Positions 1 through 9,815 of a stretch of 64,000 nucleotides of DNA are shown here, in pieces; positions within the stretch are counted from its first letter, which is position 1, and each line of letters begins with the position of its first letter. The stretch is from Histomonas meleagridis (taxonomy: Eukaryota > Parabasalia > Tritrichomonadida > Dientamoebidae): assembly GCA_020186115.1 (NCBI GenBank), contig WSYJ01000186.1:1533501-1597500 (forward strand). Reading direction: 5' to 3'. The notes beneath the pieces are model-generated. The model saw nothing but the letters and a program-made list of their open reading frames with translations, was not told the DNA's origin and searched no databases. The position numbers and the translations under genes are program-made.

Positions 1-1675
1 GTGTTTTGAGGAAAACAGTATATCCACGTGCCATTAAAGCAGGATCTGTACTTTGACTGCTGGTAAGGATATTCCAACATGCTTGTACATAATCATTAGG
101 AATGGGCTCCTTGGAAGCAATATTAATGAACTCTTCAAGAGATGGATTTTCATCATCATCACAGCGATCAAGAAATTCCTTGATCTCTATGATGTCTTTG
201 GCATCCTCTTTAAGAGATTCTGTGATGTGTTTCATAACTACATTCATGTCTGCGTTTGGATAAAAAATTTCACCAGATTTGAAATATTCAAGGATTTGTT
301 TGAAGGTTGGACGCTCATTTGGATCACGTGCCCAACAAGTTGTAATCAGCTTATAAAGGCCTTTACCACAATCTGTTTCAGATAATGTTGGGCGAATATC
401 ATTAGTTATTACTTCCTGAATAATTCTCTTTGCATCACTTTCTATTCCTTGATAAGGTGTTTTATGAGTTAAAATTTCCCATAAAACGATTCCGTAAGAA
501 TAAACGTCGACTTTAGTGTCATAACGTCCGCTTGAATTCAAAATTTCGGGTGCCATCCAATGGGGTGTCCCAATGTTCTTTGTCATAACCGCCTTTTTCT
601 CAATTTTCCTTGAAAAACCGAAATCGCATATTTTGACTTGCTTTTTATCGTCAAGGAGAACGTTTAAAGATTTCAAATCTCGATGTACAATTTGACGTGA
701 ATGAAGGAAATTCATCCCACGTGCAATATCAAAAGCACATATTGTTAAGTCGGTATTATCAAGCTTATGGTAGTGATGAAGTTCATGATATAGATTACCA
801 CCTGGCATCCATTCTGTAACAATACAATATGGAAATTCTTCAGTAGCTCCAAAGAATCTTAGTAATGTGGGATGAATTGCAGTTGCAAGTACAGTGATTT
901 CACGTTGGTATGCATGGAACCTTCTACCTGTTAATTGTGAATATTTTAATTTTTTAATTGCTACTTTTTGCTTTGTTGACTTAATAATTCCATAATAAAC
1001 ATTTGCAGATGCACCAGAACCAACAACCTTCTTTTCTTCCAAATCTTTAGGATCAATTTTCCATGTCGAATAATGAATTGGAATTGGAGAAAAAATCCTT
1101 GCAGATGTATTAGTAATTTCATTGTTTTCGTATTCACGGCAGAAGTTTTGTATACTTTTCATTTTGGTTGCAATTACTTGATACGAAATCTTTTCACTTG
1201 AATTACTATGTTTCTTAAGATGAGCCTGAAACGAAACTTCAATAGCACGCAAGTCAAGTAAATGGAATTGAAGCCAATTTTGATTACCAGGATCAAAAAT
1301 TTGAGCATCTTCTGGATCAATAATTTTTGCTGCTCCATTTAAATCTTGAATTATTTGGCATAACTCAGTAGCAATTGATGCAGGAGAGTTATTTACAACA
1401 TAGTGAACCCAGCAATGTTCCATATTTTGACTAATAAGAGGTTTAAATCTTTCACCAATTTTGGTGATTTGTTTGATGGCATTTAGTTCTTCTTGAGATA
1501 TCTTTTTGTTTGAGTTTTTAAAACGATTTTGATATGCGTTTGCAAATGAACGAAATTGTGAAATTGCATATATAAATTTCTTTTTGTGTGCTATTGCATT
1601 AGTAACAAGGCCTTCATATTCCTGAGCCATTGCTTGTAGCTGGTCGCTAATGTCTTGAACTGTCCAATTGCTCAT
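1..1675 (-). CDS. TKL-type protein kinase, 3' end cut by window edge
   Basis: The minus-strand frame is open from an ATG at 1675 to the window start (558 codons seen, no stop). A helical N-terminal region of about 210 residues, which I do not recognise, precedes a Ser/Thr kinase domain at about residues 212-465. Visible motifs are a glycine-rich loop GSGASANVYYG, the lysine in VAIKK, a catalytic HRDLKSLN (the KxxN form typical of tyrosine-kinase-like kinases), DFGFSR, GTPHWMAPE and YSYGIVLWEIL. All catalytic residues are present, so an active kinase is expected. A further 90 or so residues follow the domain before the sequence ends. The gene is divergent from the exportin-like gene across about 540 bp. 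The class call is firm; the pathway is unknown. Confidence 0.9.
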   Translation of the reverse strand, partial: MSNWTVQDISDQLQAMAQEYEGLVTNAIAHKKKFIYAISQFRSFANAYQNRFKNSNKKISQEELNAIKQITKIGERFKPLISQNMEHCWVHYVVNNSPASIATELCQIIQDLNGAAKIIDPEDAQIFDPGNQNWLQFHLLDLRAIEVSFQAHLKKHSNSSEKISYQVIATKMKSIQNFCREYENNEITNTSARIFSPIPIHYSTWKIDPKDLEEKKVVGSGASANVYYGIIKSTKQKVAIKKLKYSQLTGRRFHAYQREITVLATAIHPTLLRFFGATEEFPYCIVTEWMPGGNLYHELHHYHKLDNTDLTICAFDIARGMNFLHSRQIVHRDLKSLNVLLDDKKQVKICDFGFSRKIEKKAVMTKNIGTPHWMAPEILNSSGRYDTKVDVYSYGIVLWEILTHKTPYQGIESDAKRIIQEVITNDIRPTLSETDCGKGLYKLITTCWARDPNERPTFKQILEYFKSGEIFYPNADMNVVMKHITESLKEDAKDIIEIKEFLDRCDDDENPSLEEFINIASKEPIPNDYVQACWNILTSSQSTDPALMARGYTVFLKT

Positions 1676-2218
1676 ATTTTTGATATAATTTCCGCTTTTG
1701 AGCTTTTGTTATATTTGTGTTCAAACATTAATTGAAAAGTAAATACGTTAAAATTCGTTTTGAAGATCTTCAAATACTTATTCCTTTGATTTTATTACTA
1801 TTTGAAAAATAAAAGATTAATAAAAGCAATAATCCGCATGTTGATTGATATAAATTTGCGTTTAAAGGCTAATTCTGCTATTTTATTAAAATGCAATATT
1901 TTTGAAAACAGTAATTGACTTCAAAAATGTAAAAAAAAATGCTATTTCATTATTCAATACAGCTATTTTAATTGAAAAATAAAGTCGTATTTCAATTTTT
2001 CAAAATGGCATCAAATTTATAACATATGAATTGTTAATTATATGAGTTCAATTACTTCATTTCCTTGTCTAATAAAGATCATTATTATGCAAATATTTAC
2101 AATTACAAGCAATCACATTGCAAAAACGATAGAAGAATTGAATACCATGTAAACTTTTCAAAAATTGTAATAAACTAATCAAATAATGTGACGATAGGTC
2201 ACTTGGCAATCTTTAAAA
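1676..2218. other. divergent intergenic region, kinase / exportin-like
   Basis: AT-rich spacer between two divergent genes, with no convincing ORF. On the plus-strand side it ends in an initiator-like TCACTT at 2199-2204, 14 nt before the ATG. Nothing else is recognised. Confidence 0.5.
2199..2204 (+). promoter_or_regulatory. initiator-like TCACTT
   Basis: TCACTT matches the trichomonad initiator pattern TCA(+1)YWW. With A2201 as +1 the 5' leader would be 18 nt, typical for parabasalid mRNAs. Similar short-leader elements stand before the genes at 48711, 39825 (minus) and 59774 (minus). Confidence 0.4.
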
Positions 2219-4834
2219 ATGGAAATGGAAGGCGAAGAAGTCCCTCAAGTTTACTGTTCTCTAAAAGAAATCATGGAACATGGAGAAGAATATATTGCCA
2301 AGTGCATGGCATTAGATGGGAGCACCAAATTTAAGCAATTAAGTCTATTAAATAAGCTTCGCGATAATCTTTCTATGTTTGAGTGGTGTCTATATAATTT
2401 TCATAACATTCAACACCATGAAATTCGAGAGTATGCACTTGAAGCAGTTGTATATTTTTTAAGTATTCAAAGCAAAAGGATATCAATTATTTATTATGAA
2501 CATCTTACCAATGAGTTCTTTACGGAATTACTGGAAGATGATAATTACAAACACCCTAAGTTACTTGATCAGATCTGGAAAGGACAAATATTAATGGTTA
2601 ATCTTCTTTATCCACGAATTTGGATTGACTTTTATAAAAGGGATGGACGAGGGCTATTTTCATTTCCTAGAGAACGAATTTATCATTATTTGCGTGAACT
2701 AAATTTATCAATGGAAGATCATTATTGTACAAATCGTAAACCAAAAGATGTCATTCCAGAACTTTATAAAAACAATGTACCGAGCACTATTATTACATGG
2801 CTTGAAGATCAATATAAAGAAGATCCAGATCAAGTTTGTTCAATTCTTTCAGGCATTAAATGGATGAATGTTGAGACACTTTTGGAATTCAAATATTTGA
2901 GTGATCTTATAGAAAATATTCTGAACCACGACGTTATCAAATTTTTCTGTAACATTTTTGAAAAAATTAAAGATGAAGAATACATCGAACTTCGTCTTTC
3001 TTTCTTACAACAATATCCAATTCTTTCAAAAATTCAAGATCTTGTAACGAAAGTTGAATGGGTTGATGATCTTTCAGATTTAGCTTGCACTATTTTAAGT
3101 CCATTAATTTCCAGTGAGTTTTGTACCAATTATTATGATCTTTTATTAACGTTATGTATTAAATCTCTTATAAAACGTAATTCAAACTTAATGCGTTGTA
3201 TGTCATATCTTGTTAAAAAAGGGCTCATTGAAACGACCAAATTACTTGACATATTATTTGCTAAGTTACAACAAGAATTTGATAATCCGAACAGGGGAAA
3301 AGTTGAAATTTCATTTCGTAACTTCTTTACCATTATATCATTAATACCATTTAATAAAGAAGATAAAGAAGCACGACGAAGTTTATTATTTTCGATATTT
3401 GATAATATTAATGTTAAACAAGATATGGAACGAACTTCATTAGTGTTAAAGTCATTTTATAAGATCGAAGATTTGAAAAGTTTTGAATATTCATCATTTG
3501 TTCCAATCGTTTATGATTATTTTGCATTTATATTAGATAACGATCCAATTTTTTCACCTTTTTATCATGACTCATTAATATTTTATGGATATACAATGAT
3601 TACACTTTACTTAAGTAATAGAAAAGATGAAACTAATTTACCTATTTTAAAGTTATTAGATAGAGCGTTTACATATATTAAATCATTTCCTGATGAAGAT
3701 AATTCGATGCATATCTTTGTGTCTAAAATATTAAATCAATGTCGAAGATATTTAGTAAAACAATTCCAAATTATTAATATTATTTCTGATATTTATAGTT
3801 TATTAAATCCAATATTATCAAACGGATTAAAAAAAATTATTAAGATATTAACGCAAGAAAACAAATCAAATTTTTCGAATAATTTTGTTCGATTTTTGTT
3901 TAGTTTAAACCCAGAAGAATTAATGCCACAACAAATTAAAGCGATTTTAATCATCGGTAAATATATTGTTAATAATTTAATGAATCAAGAATTATTCCAT
4001 TATATGATGGTCTTAAAGGATAATGTCAATGAAAATGATCGAGAATTATATCTCGAAACATTAATTAATATCTTTGGTACAAATGCGATTACATTTCTAT
4101 TGGAAAATATACCTCAACCACCAAAATTTGATGAAGAGAAAATGTATTATTCATTAGTTAAAATCAACGATAAAATTAATATTACAGATGAAGTTATATG
4201 TAATAACATGATCCATATATTTGAAATTGTTACTGAGTATGAACAACATTTATATGATGAAATACTTAAAGGTCATCATGATAGAGATAGAGATAAAATA
4301 AAACGAGTCGCAAATCATTGTGGAAAATACTTCAAATATTACTTACAATTCTATCTAAACTATAATTTGGTGGTACCGGAAGAATTAAAATTCCATGGAT
4401 TCGATTTGTTAATTCGTACATTTAAATTTTTGGATAGTCATTCAATAAATACATTATTCATGTTCTTGTTACAAAATGATGTTAACCCACGTTTCATCGA
4501 TATTACTTTTAATGAAGCTTTGAATGTTTTCGTTGATGAAGTTCATAAAAATAAAAATAATAATAATCATTATTATCATGAAAGAGGTCCGCTTAAGCAA
4601 AATAGCGAAGTCATTATGGAGTTCTTCAAACAATTGGAAGAAAGTAATACCGAACATTTCAATAAAGTGTTCGATGACTTCATGATACAGTTTGATGATG
4701 AAATAGGAAATAAGTGCAAAGAATGTTACGGTAAATATAAAGAAAAAACAAAGAAAGAAAAGAGAGAACGTAGAAAAATGGAACAAAAAAAGATTCAGCC
4801 AATAGAAGAATCGAGCGAAGATGATGACATATAA
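2219..4834 (+). CDS. exportin-T-like (importin-beta superfamily) protein
   Basis: 871 residues, intronless. Residues about 60-135 resemble an Xpo1-type region: a helix rich in hydrophobics, then LLYPRIWIDF, comparable to the 'YP..WP.FF' signature of exportins. It is followed by a segment around 155-200 (YLRELNLSMEDHYC...IPELYKNN) that parallels the conserved exportin-T block in which the cargo-binding solenoid begins. The remainder is a long helical solenoid, and the C-terminus is lysine-rich then acidic (EESSEDDDI). The expected role is nuclear export, probably of tRNA, with Ran-GTP. The call rests on pattern recognition only; another HEAT-repeat transport factor is the main alternative. The left boundary of the large inverted duplication lies only 64 bp downstream. 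Confidence 0.5.
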   Translation: MEMEGEEVPQVYCSLKEIMEHGEEYIAKCMALDGSTKFKQLSLLNKLRDNLSMFEWCLYNFHNIQHHEIREYALEAVVYFLSIQSKRISIIYYEHLTNEFFTELLEDDNYKHPKLLDQIWKGQILMVNLLYPRIWIDFYKRDGRGLFSFPRERIYHYLRELNLSMEDHYCTNRKPKDVIPELYKNNVPSTIITWLEDQYKEDPDQVCSILSGIKWMNVETLLEFKYLSDLIENILNHDVIKFFCNIFEKIKDEEYIELRLSFLQQYPILSKIQDLVTKVEWVDDLSDLACTILSPLISSEFCTNYYDLLLTLCIKSLIKRNSNLMRCMSYLVKKGLIETTKLLDILFAKLQQEFDNPNRGKVEISFRNFFTIISLIPFNKEDKEARRSLLFSIFDNINVKQDMERTSLVLKSFYKIEDLKSFEYSSFVPIVYDYFAFILDNDPIFSPFYHDSLIFYGYTMITLYLSNRKDETNLPILKLLDRAFTYIKSFPDEDNSMHIFVSKILNQCRRYLVKQFQIINIISDIYSLLNPILSNGLKKIIKILTQENKSNFSNNFVRFLFSLNPEELMPQQIKAILIIGKYIVNNLMNQELFHYMMVLKDNVNENDRELYLETLINIFGTNAITFLLENIPQPPKFDEEKMYYSLVKINDKINITDEVICNNMIHIFEIVTEYEQHLYDEILKGHHDRDRDKIKRVANHCGKYFKYYLQFYLNYNLVVPEELKFHGFDLLIRTFKFLDSHSINTLFMFLLQNDVNPRFIDITFNEALNVFVDEVHKNKNNNNHYYHERGPLKQNSEVIMEFFKQLEESNTEHFNKVFDDFMIQFDDEIGNKCKECYGKYKEKTKKEKRERRKMEQKKIQPIEESSEDDDI

Positions 4835-4897
4835 ATAAATATTTTTCTCTTGTTCACTTTGATTTATGAGATGTGTGTGTTTTAAAATTGACGATTT

Positions 4898-5886
4898 AAA
4901 GAACAAGAAACATATAAAATTAAGAGCTTAATTCCAATATTTTCACAAATTCTTTATAATAAACAATCACAAGAATCGAATTTTCTTCTTGAAATGCTAA
5001 TTGAAAATAATATAGTTTCACCAAATATTGCTATACATAAACGCAATTTATATTTAATACATTATGTTAGTCCTTCAGAGTTTGAAAAGCTTCTGATGAA
5101 ACCTTATGGCAAATATAACAAGCACACAATACATAATTTTTTAAAAGAAATTCAGAATACCTTTAAAAATTATGATAATCCTTTTAATAATCAAATAAAA
5201 TATAAAAGACATACCGAATTAATTTGCCAAGGAATAAATCAATCAAACATTGCGATTTCTATTCGTAATGATGATATTGAAACATTACAAAAAATTTTAA
5301 AACAAACATGTTTTGATTATGATCAAAAGATTAAGCCATCCATATATGAAAAAATCACATTTATTAATCAGGAAAATGTTTCATTAATTGATTATGCAGC
5401 ATTTTTTTCTGCAGTTAAATGTTTTCGATTTTTATATTCAAATCATGCAAAATTAGAAAATACATTTAAATATGCAATTGCAGGTGGGAATCTTGAAATT
5501 ATACATTTATGCGAACAAAATCAGTCATCATTTGAAGATGCATATGAAACAGCAATTATGTTTCATCGAAATGAAATTTTTTAAATATTTTTATGAAAAC
5601 AAAATTAATGAAATCAAAGATATCTCTAAACTTGCAAAGAAATGTATTAAATGTAGTAATTATCAAAATTTTTTCTTATTTAAAGAAAAATAAAATGGAA
5701 ATTGATGATAATATTATATATAAAACAGCAAAAATCGGAAATATGATTCTTATCGATCAATTTCTTAGAGAAAGTAAAATTCCAGATTATATTTTAATAT
5801 ATTCAGTTATTTCAAATAACATTGAACTAATTACATATATACTTGAAAAAAGTGATATATTTGTTAATATTGAAGATATTTGTTGA
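4898..5886 (+). pseudogene. DUF3447-ankyrin gene, 5'-truncated copy
   Basis: Left-arm copy of the intact gene at 44894-46123. The copy begins inside the coding region at the duplication junction, so the first 80 or so codons are absent and no upstream promoter is present. Two further homopolymer differences break the frame: an extra T near 5579-5583 and an extra A near 5666-5669. The conserved block (LIDYAAFFSAVKCF, AIAGGNLEIIHLCEQN, ETAIMFHRNEIF) is otherwise the same. The truncation is structural and real if the assembly is right; the indels could be sequencing errors. Confidence 0.8.
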
Positions 5887-7589
5887 CATTATTTAATGAT
5901 ATTTTTATATGATTTAAAGTTTATTTATACTAAATGGAATTTAATTTTCTAATTTAGAATACCTCTTATTTATGCAGTAAAGAATAATTTGATAGATGTC
6001 GTTCAGTTACTTCTTAGATACAACAAAATTAATGTAAATTTTTATGATTTTTATATGTTTTGTGTAATGTTTTGCTTTGAAATTTTATTTTTCATTTCTA
6101 AATTTAGAATTTTAAAACATTGTAGAACACCACTTATATGGGCATGTATGAAAAATCACATCAAGATTGCACAATTACTTCTTGAAAATTAAATTTATTT
6201 TGCACATCAGCAGCCAGAATTATATTTAGAATTGATATTAATATTAATGCAAAAAATATTTGCTTGTTTTGTTTGAAATCTGTTTTAATAATTTGAATTT
6301 TTAAAATAATATTTGGGAACTTATCAAAACATTTAATACACCACTTATATTTGCATCTTACAGTGGACACATAGAAATCGTTAAATCACTTCTTGAACAT
6401 AAAGGAATTGAAATAAATGCTCAAAAATTTAGTTTTCATTATTTGATATTTCCTTCAAAAATTTTATATTTCAAAGTTACATTTGGAAATTACATTTCTA
6501 ATTTTGGACTGCACTTATGGTCGCATCTGCAAATAACCATTTAGAAATCGTAAAATTACTTCTTGAACAAAAAGGAATTGATATAAATATTAAAAGCGTT
6601 TTTAAGAATTTTTCAACATTCAAATTCAAAATTTGATGTTTAAAAAAAAATTTGGAAATTATTTTTCGAATTTTTAACTGCACTTATTTGTGCATCCATT
6701 GAAAATCAAACAGAAACAGTAAAATTACTACTCGAACAAGAAGAAATTGATATCAATCATAAAGACATTTAATTATTTGTTATAATTTTTTACTAAATAA
6801 TTTTGTAATTTAAACTAATATTTGGAAATTATTTAATATTTTTAGAACTGCACTTACTATTGCATCTTCAAAAAATTGGATAAAAATAGCCGAAGTTCTT
6901 ATCGAACAAAAAGGAATTGATATCAATTGTAAAGATATTTTTTTAGTTAATTTAATTTTTTATAAAAAAAATTCGAAATTTCAAAAAAAATGTGTGGTAA
7001 TTATATCATTTATTTGCGACTGCACTTACGATTGCATCATCACAAAATAATAAACAAATAGTTAAAATGTTGCTCAGACAAGAAAGAATTGATGTTAATG
7101 CCAAGGATATTTTATGAGTATTTAAAATGTTTCACAAAAAAGTTTTATGTCTTAAAAAAATATATGGAATTTTTCATAAATATTATATACAGCACTTATT
7201 ATATCAGTTATAAATGGATATATTAAAATTGTTGAATTACTTCTTAAAGACAAAAGAATTAATGTCAATATAACAGATTTTTATTTGCTTCATTATCAGT
7301 CAATTTTTATTAATTAATGTTTAAGAATAATACTTGGCAATTCTTTATATTAATTCAAACACCACTCATGATAGCTACAATGAATAATTATACTGAAATT
7401 GTTAAACTATTACTTAATCATAAGGATATTGATCAATATATCGAAAATGTATATTTATAACATTTAATGTATTTTTTAGAATAATTGATGTTTCAATATA
7501 TTAATTGGATTTTATTTCATCTTTTTCAAACAGCACTTAATATTGCGATAAGAAATGGATTAGAATTTATATCAGAATTATTAATGTAG
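5887..7589 (+). repeat. ankyrin module array A, left copy
   Basis: About ten single ankyrin repeats (pattern T[AP]L..A...GH.EIVK.LLEQ.GI.IN.K) alternate with AT-rich spacers of roughly 80 nt. Relative to the right copy (41186-44893), module blocks are missing at two points, near 6195-6235 (about 1.65 kb) and near 6362 (about 0.37 kb). Each junction falls within module or spacer homology, as expected for recombination between repeats. The array ends in a short module with a TAG at 7587. Confidence 0.75.
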
Positions 7590-7771
7590 AATATGAATAA
7601 AAGATTTCTTGATTAAGCATTGTTACAAAAAGAAAAAAATTCAAATTAGATGTTATTATAATCCAAATTTTTTCTTTCAAATAAGCTGTATATCTAAGAA
7701 TATAAATATAGCATTAAATAGACATTTTGGGAAAGATCATTTGATATTCTTTCACCTTGTTTAGGGTAAAA

Positions 7772-8595
7772 ATGGAGCAAGAAGAAGGGACCATTCAATA
7801 TCTCTCCAATCTCCAAGAACTCTTAACAAACCTCGAAGAAGGCAATCTAGATGACACAATTGAAACGCTAATGAAAATGTATTCAAAAGAATTTCCCTTA
7901 TCTTTTGATTCTGTTCTTGCAAGATTGATTACATGGTTACTTTACACTGAATTTCGTACACCAAAATATCACGTTTATGCAAAAAAAAAAAAAAAATTCA
8001 GTGAATTAGGAAAGCCCAATGACAAACTATTTATTTGCATGATGCAATATACAGTATGAAAGATTTGATCTTATTTTGTATGCAGCATTTTATGGGTCAG
8101 TTAAATGTTTTAACTATTTGTTATCGAAAGGAGCGAGCATTTATTACCAAAAAGGTGTGCAGTCATCGGAGGCAACATAGATATATTTCATAACATTGTG
8201 AATTATGTGGAATATAAAGATATCTATGAGGATGTAATTAAATTTCATCGAAGTGAACTCTTTCATTATTTATATAAAAAGTCTCCTGATGACATCCGCC
8301 ATTTTTATGGTGAAGCGGTAACCGCATGCATTCGACACGACAGCTATGAAATTCTTTCTTTTTTGGAATCATTTGGTTATTCGATGTATTCTCACTCATT
8401 TTTTTATGTATCGTTTGATAAAGGTAATGTATTTATTTTTAAATATTTCCAAAAGTTTGGAATACCACCATCAGATTCATTATATAAAGCTGCGCAGGCA
8501 AGAAATATAGAAATGTCTCGTTACGTTGTCAAGCAGCCAGGCGTTAATGTGAATGAAGTCCATAATGTTTTGAAGTTTTCATTTTATGTTTGAGA
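7772..8595 (+). pseudogene. second DUF3447-ankyrin gene, internally deleted
   Basis: It starts with an ATG at 7772 after a TTCACCTT initiator-like element. The N-terminal 95 or so codons match the family start (LQELLTNLEEGNLDDTIETL). The ORF ends at 8059, and the next bases jump straight into the LILYAAFYGSVKCFNYLL block, so about 200 residues of the family middle are missing. The frame then breaks again before the 131-codon stretch at 8198-8593. The right-arm copy (40182-41003) has the same gaps, so decay preceded the duplication. Positions 7981-7996 here are a pure run of 16 A, where the other arm has a mixed sequence of the same length. Confidence 0.65.
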
Positions 8596-9284
8596 CAGCA
8601 CTTCACCATGCAATTGAATATAATAACTTTGAAGTATTAAAATTTTTGGTTACACAAAAGGAAGTTGATTGTAATGTGTCTACTGTTTTTTAGTGCTATT
8701 TAACTTCGTTTGGTACTCCATTCAATTTCGCGCTTAGAGGTAAAAAAGAATTCGTTGATTTCCTTTTACATTGTAATCGAATTGATGTATTGAAAGGTAA
8801 TATTTCTTTATAGAATATAAAATTTGTTTTGTGCTTTTTTTGGCGTATTTTAATGTTATTTAGCACACCACTTCATACTGCTGCTGAATATGGTTATTTG
8901 GATATAGTTAAATATCTTGTTGAAAAAGGTGCAGATATAAATGCATATGATACTTACTTTCATTTTTTGTATTTCTTATTTCATTGCAATATTTAAATTT
9001 TGTTTTGATTTCGTGAAACACCACTTATAATGGCATATAGAAATGGTCACGCTGAAGTAGTTAAATATCTTCTTCAACAATATGGAATAAAACCATATGT
9101 AAAAGATGTTAATTTATTGGTTTCTCAGTTTGTTCTGATGATTTCATGTTTTTTATGAATTTTTGGTATTCCTTTGTATGATTTAAAACAATATTCGATC
9201 ATGAAAAGACAAATTATCATGGTCTTAAATGAATATCTTTCTGCTCATAAAGGCGATAGCAAAATCAAATGCAACAATTCATAA
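8596..9284 (+). repeat. ankyrin module array B
   Basis: Four ankyrin modules with spacers follow the second DUF3447 gene, starting near 8597, 8705, 8868 and 9018. The clearest reads TPLHTAAEYGYLDIVKYLVE, ending in GADINAYD. The array closes with a hydrophilic tail and TAA at 9282-9284. Only the first module is shared with the right arm; homology stops at 8642 inside it. Confidence 0.65.
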
Positions 9285-9815
9285 AAATTGATGATAAACA
9301 TTTTTTTTTTTAATTTCTGATTTATGTGGATGTTAATATTTCACTTATAATATTAATGTTAAAAATTTTTATCGATTTTTAATGCAAAATTCATTCTAAT
9401 ATATTAAGTATTAATGATTAAACAAAATAGAAGATACACCTTAAACTTAGCTTACACTTAAAGGAACAAATAATTTAATCTTAAAAATAAAATTATGGAA
9501 AATAATTGAAGTATGCAATAAAAAACTTATGACATTTGCAAATGTAATAATTTCAATACTTTATGTCATAAAATCTTTGTTCAATTTTTTCAATGAATAA
9601 TTATCGTTATAAAATATAAAATGATATAACAAATACAATTGCTGGTTAATGAAGAGATCCTCTTTCTTATTCACGTACGACATAAAAAATGTTTCGAAAT
9701 TTCATTTGTTGATCAGTTAATGATCTGAAATTTGTTATATAAATCAATGAAATTTGATCGTCAATGTTTTCAAAAGTTTTTGATCAGCCGACACTTTTAT
9801 AACTGGTCAGTTGCG
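9285..9815. other. AT-rich intergenic region
   Basis: No supported gene. An ACACTTTT element at 9791-9798 could be the initiator of the downstream gene and favours its ATG at 9816 over the in-frame ATG at 9747. Confidence 0.4.

Noticed and set aside
53-385. 110-codon plus-strand ORF at the window start
   Set aside because: Antisense shadow of the kinase, whose catalytic motifs are unambiguous.
4469-4906. 145-codon hydrophobic minus-strand ORF
   Set aside because: Antisense of the Lys/Glu-rich exportin-like C-terminus, which reads as Phe/Ile-rich.
5887-7589. Spacers as AT-AC (U12-type) introns
   Set aside because: Many spacers begin with AT and the next module begins with AC, but AC is dictated by the Thr codon, and joining at those points does not keep the ankyrin frame; no U12-type 5' motif is seen.
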